From contig CP093829.1 in the NCBI GenBank assembly GCA_033063855.1, positions 25,079,537-25,143,536 on the forward strand: DNA of 64,000 nucleotides, read 5' to 3'. Origin of the DNA: Smittia aterrima (taxonomy: Eukaryota > Arthropoda > Insecta > Diptera > Chironomidae). Both the position numbers and the translations under genes were made by a program. The notes under the pieces were generated by a model. That model made no database searches. It was not told where the DNA came from and was given only the letters and a program-made list of their open reading frames with translations. Positions 46,701 through 58,700 of this stretch are shown here, piece by piece. Each line of letters starts with the position of its first letter. The first letter of the stretch is position 1.

Positions 46701-49700
46701 GAGGAATTTCTTGAGGCAGGTCTGACTCAACAACGGTAATTGTTGTCTCGGGTTCTTTGTTGTCTTCATGAACGGTTACGATTTCAGTAACTTCTTGTTT
46801 TTTGCCGACCTTCTTCTTAATTGTTCGTTTTTTGATAACCTTATCGGCCAGTTTCTCTTCAGTAACAACTTCAGATATTTGCTCCTGAGGAATTTCTTGA
46901 GGCAGGTCTGCCTCAACAACGGTGATTGTTGTCTCGGGTTCCTTGTTGTCTTCATGAACGGTTACGATTTCAGTAACTTCTTGTTTTTTGCCGACCTTCT
47001 TCTTAATTGTTCGTTTTTTGATAACCTTATCGGCCAGTTTCTCTTCAGTAACAACTTCAGATATTTGCTCCTGAGGAATTTCTTGAGGCAGGTCTGACTC
47101 AACAACGGTGATTGTCGTCTCGGGTTCTTTGTTGTCTTCATGAACGGTTACGATTTCCGTAACTTCTTGTTTTTTGCCGACCTTCTTCTTAATTGTTCGT
47201 TTCTTGATAACCTTATCGGCCAGTTTCTCTTCAGTAACAACTTCAGATATTTGCTCCTGAGGAATTTCTTGAGGCAGGTCTGACTCAACAACGGTGATTG
47301 TTGTCTCGGGTTCTTTGTTGTCTTCATGAACGGTTACGATTTCAGTAACTTCTTGTTTTTTGCCGACCTTCTTCTTAATTGTTCGCTTTTTGATAACCTT
47401 ATCGGCCAGTTTCTCTTCAGTAACAACTTCAGATATTTGCTCCTGAGGAATTTCTTGAGGCAGGTCTGACTCAACAACGGTAATTGTTGTCTCGGGTTCT
47501 TTGTTGTCTTCATGAACAGTTATGATTTCAGTAACTTCTTGTTTTTTGCCGACCTTCTTCTTAATTGTTCGCTTTTTGATAACCTTATCGGCCAGTTTCT
47601 CTTCAGTAACAACTTCAGATATTTGCTCCTGAGGAATTTCTTGAGGCAGGTCTGACTCAACAACGGTAATTGTTGTCTCGGGTTCTTTGTTGTCTTCATG
47701 AACGGTTACGATTTCAGTAACTTCTTGTTTTTTGCCGACCTTCTTCTTAATTGTTCGTTTCTTGATAACCTTATCGGCCAGTTTCTCTTCAGTAACAACT
47801 TCAGATATTTGCTCCTGAGGAATTTCTTGAGGCAGGTCTGACTCAACAACGGTGATTGTTGTCTCGGGTTCTTTGTTGTCTTCATGAACGGTTACGATTT
47901 CAGTAACTTCTTGTTTTTTGCCGACCTTCTTCTTAATTGTTCGCTTTTTGATAACCTTATCGGCCAGTTTCTCTTCAGTAACAACTTCAGATATTTGCTC
48001 CTGAGGAATTTCTTGAGGCAGGTCTGACTCAACAACGGTGATTGTTGTCTCGGGTTCTTTGTTGTCTTCATGAACAGTTACGATTTCAGTAACTTCTTGT
48101 TTTTTGCCGACCTTCTTCTTAATTGTTCGTTTCTTGATAACCTTATCGGCCAGTTTCTCTTCAGTAACAACTTCAGATATTTGCTCCTGAGGAATTTCTT
48201 GAGGCAGGTCTGACTCAACAACGGTGATTGTTGTCTCGGGTTCTTTGTTGTCTTCATGAACGGTTACGATTTCAGTAACTTCTTGTTTTTTGCCGACCTT
48301 CTTCTTAATTGTTCGTTTCTTGATAACCTTATCGGCCAGTTTCTCTTCAGTAACAACTTCAGATATTTGCTCCTGAGGAATTTCTTGAGGCAGGTCTGAC
48401 TCAACAACGGTGATTGTTGTCTCGGGTTCTTTGTTGTCTTCATGAACGGTTACGATTTCAGTAACTTCTTGTTTTTTGCCGACCTTCTTCTTAATTGTTC
48501 GCTTTCTTGATAACCTTATCGGCCAGTTTCTCTTCAGTAACAACTTCAGATATTTGCTCCTGAGGAATTTCTTGAGGCAGGTCTGACTCAACAACGGTGA
48601 TTGTTGTCTCGGGTTCTTTGTTGTCTTCATGAACGGTTACGATTTCAGTAACTTCTTGTTTTTTGCCGACCTTCTTCTTAATTGTTCGCTTTTTGATAAC
48701 CTTATCGGCCAGTTTCTCTTCAGTAACAACTTCAGATATTTGCTCCTGAGGAATTTCTTGAGGCAGGTCTGACTCAACAACGGTGATTGTTGTCTCGGGT
48801 TCTTTGTTGTCTTCATGAACAGTAACGATTTCAGTAACTTCTTGCTTTTTGCCGACCTTCTTCTTAATTGTTCGCTTTTTGATAACCTTATCGGCCAGTT
48901 TCTCTTCAGTAACAACTTCAGATATTTGCTCCTGAGGAATTTCTTGAGGCAGGTCTGACTCAACAACGGTGATTGTTGTCTCGGGTTCTTTGTTGTCTTC
49001 ATGAACAGTTATGATTTCAGTAACTTCTTGTTTTTTGCCGACCTTCTTCTTAATTGTTCGCTTTTTGATAACCTTATCGGCCAGTTTCTCTTCAGTAACA
49101 ACTTCAGATATTTGCTCCTGAGGAATTTCTTGAGGCAGGTCTGACTCAACAACGGTGATTGTTGTCTCGGGTTCTTTGTTGTCTTCATGAACGGTTACGA
49201 TTTCAGTAACTTCTTGTTTTTTGCCGACCTTCTTCTTAATTGTTCGTTTCTTGATAACCTTATCGGAAAGTTTCTCTTCAGTAACAACTTCAGATATTTG
49301 CTCCTGAGGAATTTCTTGAGGCAGGTCTGACTCAACAACGGTGATTGTTGTCTCGGGTTCTTTGTTGTCTTCATGAACGGTTACGATTTCAGTAACTTCT
49401 TGTTTTTTGCCGACCTTCTTCTTAATTGTTCGCTTTTTGATAACCTTATCGGCCAGTTTCTCTTCAGTAACAACTTCAGATATTTGCTCCTGAGGAATTT
49501 CTTGAGGCAGGTCTGACTCAACAACGGTGATTGTTGTCTCGGGTTCTTTGTTGTCTTCATGAACAGTTACGATTTCAGTAACTTCTTGTTTTTTGCCGAC
49601 CTTCTTCTTAATTGTTCGCTTTTTGATAACCTTATCGGCCAGTTTCTCTTCAGTAACAACTTCAGATATTTGCTCCTGAGGAATTTCTTGAGGCAGGTCT

Positions 49701-52700
49701 GACTCAACAACGGTGATTGTTGTCTCGGGTTCTTTGTTGTCTTCATGAACGGTTACGATTTCAGTAACTTCTTGTTTTTTGCCGACCTTCTTCTTAATTG
49801 TTCGTTTCTTGATAACCTTATCGGCCAGTTTCTCTTCAGTAACAACTTCAGATATTTGCTCCTGAGGAATTTCTTGAGGCAGGTCTGACTCAACAACGGT
49901 GATTGTTGTCTCGGGTTCTTTGTTGTCTTCATGAACAGTTACGATTTCAGTAACTTCTTGTTTTTTGCCGACCTTCTTCTTAATTGTTCGCTTTTTGATA
50001 ACCTTATCGGCCAGTTTCTCTTCAGTAACAACTTCAGATATTTGCTCCTGAGGAATTTCTTGAGGCAGGTCTGACTCAACAACGGTGATTGTTGTCTCGG
50101 GTTCCTTGTTGTCTTCATGAACGGTTACGATTTCAGTAACTTCTTGTTTTTTGCCGACCTTCTTTCTAATCGTTCGTTTTTTGATAACCTTATCGTCCAG
50201 TTTCTCTTCAGTTACAACTTCAGATATTTGCTCCTGAGGAATTTCTTGAGGCAGGTCTGACTCAACAACGGTAATTGTTGTCTCGGGTTCTTTGTTGTCT
50301 TCATGAACTGTTACGATTTCAGTAACCTCTTGCTTTTTGCCGACCTTCTTTCTAATCGTTCGTTTTTTGATAACCTTATCGCCCAGTTTCTCTTCAGTAA
50401 CAACTTCAGATATTTGCTCCTGAGGAATTTCTTGAGGCAGGTCTGACTCTACAACGGTGATTGTTGTCTCGGGTTCTTTGTTGTCTTCATGAACGGTTAC
50501 GATTTCAGTAACCTCTTGCTTTTTGCCGACCTTCTTTCTAATGGTTCGCTTTTTGATAACCTTATCGGCCAGTTTCTCTTCAGTAACAACTTCAGATATT
50601 TGCTCCTGAGGAATTTCTTGAGGCAGGTCTGACTCAACAACGGTAATTGTTGTCTCGGGTTCTTTGTTGTCTTCATGAACGGTTACGATTTCAGTAACTT
50701 CTTGTTTTTTGCCGACCTTCTTCTTAATTGTTCGCTTTTTGATAACCTTATCGGCCAGTTTCTCTTCAGTAACAACTTCAGATATTTGCTCCTGAGGAAT
50801 TTCTTGAGGCAGGTCTGACTCAACAACGGTGATTGTTGTCTCGGGTTCCTTGTTGTCTTCATGAACAGTTACGATTTCAGTAACTTCTTGTTTTTTGCCG
50901 ACCTTCTTCTTAATTGTTCGCTTTTTGATAACCTTATCGGCCAGTTTCTCTTCAGTAACAACTTCAGATATTTGCTCCTGAGGAATTTCTTGAGGCAGGT
51001 CTGACTCAACAACGGTGATTGTTGTCTCGGGTTCTTTGTTGTCTTCATGAACAGTTACGATTTCAGTAACTTCTTGTTTTTTGCCGACCTTCTTCTTAAT
51101 TGTTCGCTTTTTGATAACCTTATCGGCCAGTTTCTCTTCAGTAACAACTTCAGATATTTGCTCCTGAGGAATTTCTTGAGGCAGGTCTGACTCAACAACG
51201 GTAATTGTTGTCTCGGGTTCTTTGTTGTCTTCATGAACAGTTATGATTTCAGTAACTTCTTGTTTTTTGCCGACCTTCTTCTTAATTGTTCGCTTTTTGA
51301 TAACCTTATCAGCGAATTTTTCTTCTGTTACGACCTCAGAAATACTTACAGGAAGTTCAGTTGGGATGATTGTTGGAGCCGGTTCTTTTTTCGGCTCAGA
51401 ACTTGTTAGTTTTGTTAATTCTGCTGAAAGGTTTTCCTTTTTCAAGCTTGTTAAGGCTTTCCTTGATGTTTGTGGTGTTGTGTTTTGTGTTTCATGTTTG
51501 TGTTTTGCACTCGTGTCGTCTGTGTAATAAAATATATAACATTAATAAAGATTTTTACATGTCATATGTGTTTAAGGCGGAAAATCAACTTATCAACAAT
51601 AATGAAATAATCAAAATTATATTGTTTTCGCAGCTAAGAGAAAAATCTGTCGAAAGTATATTTTAAACTTACAATCATCAACTAACTCGTCTGGTAAATC
51701 GAGGAGTTGAATACTAACAAACGTTTCAGGAATTTGGTTTTCTTCATGAACAGTAACGATTTCAGTGACCTCTTGTTTTTTGCCAACCTTCTTTCTAATT
51801 GTACGTTTTCTGATAACCTTATCGGCCAGTTTCTCTTCAGTAACAACTTCAGATATTTGCTCCTGAGGAATTTCTTGAGGCAGGTCTGACTCAACAACGG
51901 TGATTGTTGTCTCGGGTTCTTTGTTGTCTTCATGAACAGTAACGATTTCAGTGACCTCTTGTTTTTTGCCAACCTTCTTTCTAATTGTACGTTTTCTGAT
52001 AACCTTATCGGCCAGTTTCTCTTCAGTAACAACTTCAGATATTTGCTCCTGAGGAATTTCTTGAGGCAGGTCTGACTCAACAACGGTGATTGTTGTCTCT
52101 GGTTCTTTGTTGTCTTCATGAACAGTAACGATTTCAGTAACCTCTTGCTTTTTGCCAACCTTTTTCTTAATCGTTCGTTTTTTGATAACCTTATCGGCCA
52201 GTTTCTCTTCAGTAACAACTTCAGATATTTGCTCCTGAGGAATTTCTTGGGGCAGGTCTGACTCAACAACGGTGATTGTTGTCTCTGGTTCTTTGTTGTC
52301 TTCATGAACAGTAACGATTTCAGTAACCTCTTGCTTTTTGCCAACCTTTTTCTTAATCGTTCGTTTTTTGATAACCTTATCGGCCAGTTTCTCTTCAGTA
52401 ACAATTTCAGATATTTGCTCTTGAGGAATTTCTTGAGGCAGGTCTGACTCAACAACGGTGATTGTTGTTTTGGGTTCTTTGTTGTCTTCATGAACAGTAA
52501 CAATTTCAGTAATTTCCTGCTTTTTGCCAACCTTTTTCTTAATCGTTCGTTTTTTGATAACCTTATCGGCCAGTTTCTCTTCAGTAACAACTTCAGATAT
52601 TTGCTCCTGAGGAATTTCTTGAGGCAGGTCTGACTCAACAACGGTGATTGTTGTCTCGGGTTCTTTGTTGTCTTCATGAACGGTTACGATTTCAGTAACC

Positions 52701-55700
52701 TCTTGCTTTTTGCCGACCTTCTTTCTAATGGTTCGTTTTTTGATAACCTTATCGGCCAGTTTCTCTTCAGTAACAAATTCAGATATTTGCTCCTGAGGAA
52801 TTTCTTGGGGCAGGTCTGACTCAACAACGGTGATTGTTGTCTCGGGTTCTTTGTTGTCTTCATGAACAGTAACGATTTCAGTGACCTCTTGTTTTTTGCC
52901 AACCTTCTTTCTAATTGTACGTTTTCTGATAACCTTATCGGCCAGTTTCTCTTCAGTAACAACTTCAGATATTTGCTCCTGAGGAATTTCTTGGGGCAGG
53001 TCTGACTCAACAACGGTGATTGTTGTCTCTGGTTCTTTGTTGTCTTCATGAACAGTAACGATTTCAGTAACCTCTTGCTTTTTGCCAACCTTTTTCTTAA
53101 TCGTTCGCTTTTTGATAACCTTATCGGCCAGTTTCTCTTCAGTAACAATTTCAGATATTTGCTCTTGAGGAATTTCTTGAGGCAGGTCTGACTCAACAAC
53201 GGTGATTGTTGTTTTGGGTTCTTTGTTGTCTTCATGAACAGTAACAATTTCAGTAATTTCCTGCTTTTTGCCAACCTTTTTCTTAATCGTTCGTTTTTTG
53301 ATAACCTTATCGGCCAGTTTCTCTTCAGTAACAACTTCAGATATTTGCTCCTGAGGAATTTCTTGAGGCAGGTCTGACTCAACAACGGTAATTGTTGTCT
53401 CGGGTTCTTTGTTGTCTTCATGAACAGTAACGATTTCAGTAACCTTTTGCTTTTTGCCGACCTTCTTTCTAATCGTTCGTTTTTTGATAACCTTATCGTC
53501 CAGTTTCTCTTCAGTAACAACTTCAGATATTTGCTCCTGAGGAATTTCTTGAGGCAGGTCTGACTCAACAACGGTGATTGTTGTCTCGGGTTCTTTGTTG
53601 TCTTCATGAACAGTTACGATTTCAGTAACCTCTTGCTTTTTGCCGACCTTTTTACTAATGGTTCGTTTTTTGATAACCTTATCGGCCAGTTTCTCTTCAG
53701 TAACAAATTCAGATATTTGCTCCTGAGGAATTTCTTGGGGCAGGTCTGACTCAACAACGGTGATCGTTGTCTCGGGTTCTTTGTTGTCTTCATGAACAGT
53801 AACGATTTCAGTAACCTCTTGCTTTTTGCCGACCTTCTTTCTAATGGTTCGTTTTTTGATAACCTTATCGGCCAGTTTCTCTTCAGTAACAAATTCAGAT
53901 ATTTGCTCCTGAGGAATTTCTTGAGGCAGGTCTGACTCAACAACGGTGATCGTTGTCTCGGGTTCTTTGTTGTCTTCATGAACAGTAACGATTTCAGTAA
54001 CCTCTTGCTTTTTGCCGACCTTCTTTCTAATGGTTCGTTTTTTGATAACCTTATCGGCCAGTTTCTCTTCAGTAACAAATTCAGATATTTGCTCCTGAGG
54101 AATTTCTTGAGGCAGGTCTGACTCTACAACGGTGATTGTTGTCTCGGGTTCTTTGTTGTCTTCATGAACAGTAACGATTTCAGTAACCTCTTGCTTTTTG
54201 CCAACCTTCTTCTTAATCGTTCGTTTTTTGATAACCTTATCGGCCAGTTTCTCTTCAGTAACAACTTCAGATATTTGCTCCTGAGGAATTTCTTGAGGCA
54301 GGTCTGACTCTACAACGGTGATTGTTGTCTCGGGTTCTTTGTTGTCTTCATAAACTGTTACGATTTCAGTAACCTCTTGCTTTTTGCCGACCTTCTTTCT
54401 AATCGTTCGTTTCTTGATAACCTTATCGGCCAGTTTCTCTTCAGTAACAAATTCAGATATTTGCTCCTGAGGAATTTCTTGAGGCAGGTCTGACTCAACA
54501 ACGGTGATTGTTGTTTCGGGTTCTTTGTTGTCTTCATGAACAGTTACGATTTCGGTAAGCTCTTGTTTTTTGCCAACCTTCTTCTTAATCGTTCGTTTTT
54601 TGATAACCTTATCGGCCAGTTTCTCTTCAGTAACAACTTCAGATATTTGCTCCTGAGGAATTTCTTGAGGCAGGTCTGACTCTACAACGGTGATTGTTGT
54701 CTCGGGTTCTTTGTTGTCTTCATAAACTGTTACGATTTCAGTAACCTCTTGCTTTTTGCCGACCTTCTTTCTAATCGTTCGTTTCTTGATAACCTTATCG
54801 GCCAGTTTCTCTTCAGTAACAAATTCAGATATTTGCTCCTGAGGAATTTCTTGAGGCAGGTCTGACTCAACAACGGTGATTGTTGTCTCGGGTTCTTTGT
54901 TGTCTTCATAAACTGTTACGATTTCAGTAACCTCTTGTTTTTTGCCGACCTTCTTTCTAATCGTTCGTTTCTTGATAACCTTATCGGCCAGTTTCTCTTC
55001 AGTAACAACTTCAGATATTTGCTCCTGAGGAATTTCTTGAGGCAGGTCTGATTCAACAACGGTGATTGTTGTTTCGGGTTCTTTGTTGTCTTCATGAACA
55101 GTTACGATTTCGGTAACCTCTTGTTTTTTGCCGACCTTCTTTCTAATCGTTCGTTTCTTGATAACCTTATCGGCCAGTTTCTCTTCAGTAACAACTTCAG
55201 ATATTTGCTCCTGAGGAATTTCTTGAGGCAGGTCTGACTCTACAACGGTGATTGTTGTCTCGGGTTCTTTGTTGTCTTCATGAACTGTTACGATTTCAGT
55301 AACCTCTTGTTTTTTGCCGACCTTCTTTCTAATCGTTCGTTTCTTGATAACCTTATCGGCCAGTTTCTCTTCAGTAACAACTTCAGATATTTGCTCCTGA
55401 GGAATTTCTTGAGGCAGGTCTGACTCTACAACGGTGATTGTTGTCTCGGGTTCTTTGTTGTCTTCATGAACTGTTACGATTTCAGTAACCTCTTGCTTTT
55501 TGCCGACCTTCTTTCTAATCGTTCGTTTCTTGATAACCTTATCGGCCAGTTTCTCTTCAGTTACAACTTCAGATATTTGCTCCTGAGGAATTTCTTGAGG
55601 CAGGTCTGACTCAACAACGGTAATTGTTGTCTCGGGTTCTTTGTTGTCTTCATGAACTGTTACGATTTCAGTAACCTCTTGCTTTTTGCCGACCTTCTTT

Positions 55701-58700
55701 CTAATCGTTCGTTTTTTGATAACCTTATCGTCCAGTTTCTCTTCAGTAACAACTTCAGATATTTGCTCCTGAGGAATTTCTTGAGGCAGGTCTGACTCAA
55801 CAACGGTGATTGTTGTCTCGGGTTCTTTGTTGTCTTCATGAACGGTTACGATTTCAGTAACTTCTTGTTTTTTGCCGACCTTTTTCTTAATTGTTCGCTT
55901 TTTGATAACCTTATCGGCCAGTTTCTCTTCAGTAACAACTTCAGATATTTGCTCCTGAGGAATTTCTTGAGGCAGGTCTGACTCAACAACGGTAATTGTT
56001 GTCTCGGGTTCTTTGTTGTCTTCATGAACTGTTACGATTTCAGTAACCTCTTGCTTTTTGCCGACCTTCTTTCTAATCGTTCGTTTTTTGATAACCTTAT
56101 CGTCCAGTTTCTCTTCAGTAACAACTTCAGATATTTGCTCCTGAGGAATTTCTTGAGGCAGGTCTGACTCAACAACGGTGATTGTTGTCTCGGGTTCTTT
56201 GTTGTCTTCATGAACTGTTACGATTTCAGTAACCTCTTGCTTTTTGCCGACCTTCTTTCTAATCGTTCGTTTTTTGATAACCTTATCGTCCAGTTTCTCT
56301 TCAGTAACAACTTCAGATATTTGCTCCTGAGGAATTTCTTGAGGCAGGTCTGCCTCAACAACGGTAATTGTTGTCTCGGGTTCTTTGTTGTCTTCATGAA
56401 CTGTTACGATTTCAGTAACCTCTTGCTTTTTGCCGACCTTCTTTCTAATCGTTCGTTTTTTGATAACCTTATCGTCCAGTTTCTCTTCAGTTACAACTTC
56501 AGATATTTGCTCCTGAGGAATTTCTTGAGGCAGGTCTGACTCAACAACGGTAATTGTTGTCTCGGGTTCTTTGTTGTCTTCATGAACTGTTACGATTTCA
56601 GTAACCTCTTGCTTTTTGCCGACCTTCTTTCTAATCGTTCGTTTTTTGATAACCTTATCGTCCAGTTTCTCTTCAGTTACAACTTCAGATATTTGCTCCT
56701 GAGGAATTTCTTGAGGCAGGTCTGACTCTACAACGGTGATTGTTGTCTCGGGTTCTTTGTTGTCTTCATGAACTGTTACGATTTCAGTAACCTCTTGCTT
56801 TTTGCCGACCTTCTTTCTAATCGTTCGTTTTTTGATAACCTTATCGCCCAGTTTCTCTTCAGTAACAACTTCAGATATTTGCTCCTGAGGAATTTCTTGA
56901 GGCAGGTCTGACTCTACAACGGTGATTGTTGTCTCGGGTTCTTTGTTGTCTTCATGAACTGTTACGATTTCAGTAACCTCTTGCTTTTTGCCGACCTTCT
57001 TTCTAATCGTTCGTTTTTTGATAACCTTATCGTCCAGTTTCTCTTCAGTAACAACTTCAGATATTTGCTCCTGAGGAATTTCTTGAGGCAGGTCTGACTC
57101 AACAACGGTAATTGTTGTCTCGGGTTCTTTGTTGTCTTCATGAACTGTTACGATTTCAGTAACCTCTTGCTTTTTGCCGACCTTCTTTCTAATCGTTCGT
57201 TTTTTGATAACCTTATCGCCCAGTTTCTCTTCAGTAACAACTTCAGATATTTGCTCCTGAGGAATTTCTTGAGGCAGGTCTGACTCTACAACGGTGATTG
57301 TTGTCTCGGGTTCTTTGTTGTCTTCATGAACTGTTACGATTTCAGTAACCTCTTGCTTTTTGCCGACCTTCTTTCTAATGGTTCGTTTTTTGATAACCTT
57401 ATCGGCCAGTTTCTCTTCAGTTACAACTTCAGATATTTGCTCCTGAGGAATTTCTTGAGGCAGGTCTGACTCAACAACGGTAATTGTTGTCTCGGGTTCT
57501 TTGTTGTCTTCATGAACTGTTACGATTTCAGTAACCTCTTGCTTTTTGCCGACCTTCTTTCTAATCGTTCGTTTTTTGATAACCTTATCGGCCAGTTTCT
57601 CTTCAGTTACAACTTCTGATATTTGCTCCTGAGGAATTTCTTGAAGCAGGTCTGACTCAACAACGGTGATTGTTGTCTCGGGTTCTTTGTTGTCTTCATG
57701 AACTGTTACGATTTCAGTAACCTCTTGCTTTTTGCCGACCTTCTTTCTAATCGTTCGTTTTTTGATAACCTTATCGTCCAGTTTCTCTTCAGTAACAACT
57801 TCAGATATTTGCTCCTGAGGAATTTCTTGAGGCAGGTCTGACTCAACAACGGTGATTGTTGTCTCGGGTTCTTTGTTGTCTTCATGAACGGTTACGATTT
57901 CAGTAACTTCTTGTTTTTTGCCGACCTTCTTCTTAATTGTTCGCTTTTTGATAACCTTATCGGCCAGTTTCTCTTCAGTAACAACTTCAGATATTTGCTC
58001 CTGAGGAATTTCTTGAGGCAGGTCTGACTCAACAACGGTAATTGTTGTCTCGGGTTCTTTGTTGTCTTCATGAACTGTTACGATTTCAGTAACCTCTTGC
58101 TTTTTGCCAAACTTCTTCTTAATTGTTCGCTTTTTGATAACCTTATCGGCCAGTTTCTCTTCAGTAACAACTTCAGATATTTGCTCCTGAGGAATTTCTT
58201 GAGGCAGGTCTGATTCAACAACGGTGACTGTTGTTTCGGGTTCTTTGTTGTCTTCATGAACAGTAACGATTTCAGTGACCTCTTGCTTTTTGCCAACCTT
58301 TTTCTTAATCGTTCGTTTTTTGATAACCTTATCGGCCAGTTTCTCTTCAGTAACAACTTCAGATATTTGCTCCTGAGGAATTTCTTGAGGCAGGTCTGAT
58401 TCAACAACGGTGACTGTTGTTTCGGGTTCTTTGTTGTCTTCATGAACAGTAACGATTTCAGTGACCTCTTGCTTTTTGCCAACCTTTTTCTTAATCGTTC
58501 GTTTTTTGATAACCTTATCGGCCAGTTTCTCTTCAGTAACAACTTCAGATATTTGCTCCTGAGGAATTTCTTGAGGCAGGTCTGATTCAACAACGGTGAC
58601 TGTTGTTTCGGGTTCTTTGTTGTCTTCAAGAACAGTAACGATTTCAGTGACCTCTTGCTTTTTGCCAACCTTTTTCTTAATCGTTCGTTTCTTTATAACC

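Noticed and set aside
51682..54078. Minus-strand Lys/Leu/Arg-rich open frames of 154-331 codons
   Set aside because: A +1/+2 shifted reading of the same 186-bp units. The true frame is fixed by splice phases at both exon ends.
36842..58700. Regular repeats that might be taken for a satellite array or CRISPR
   Set aside because: The repeats are contiguous without spacers, keep an open coding frame and lie between good splice sites with phase-1 joins. They are coding titin repeats.
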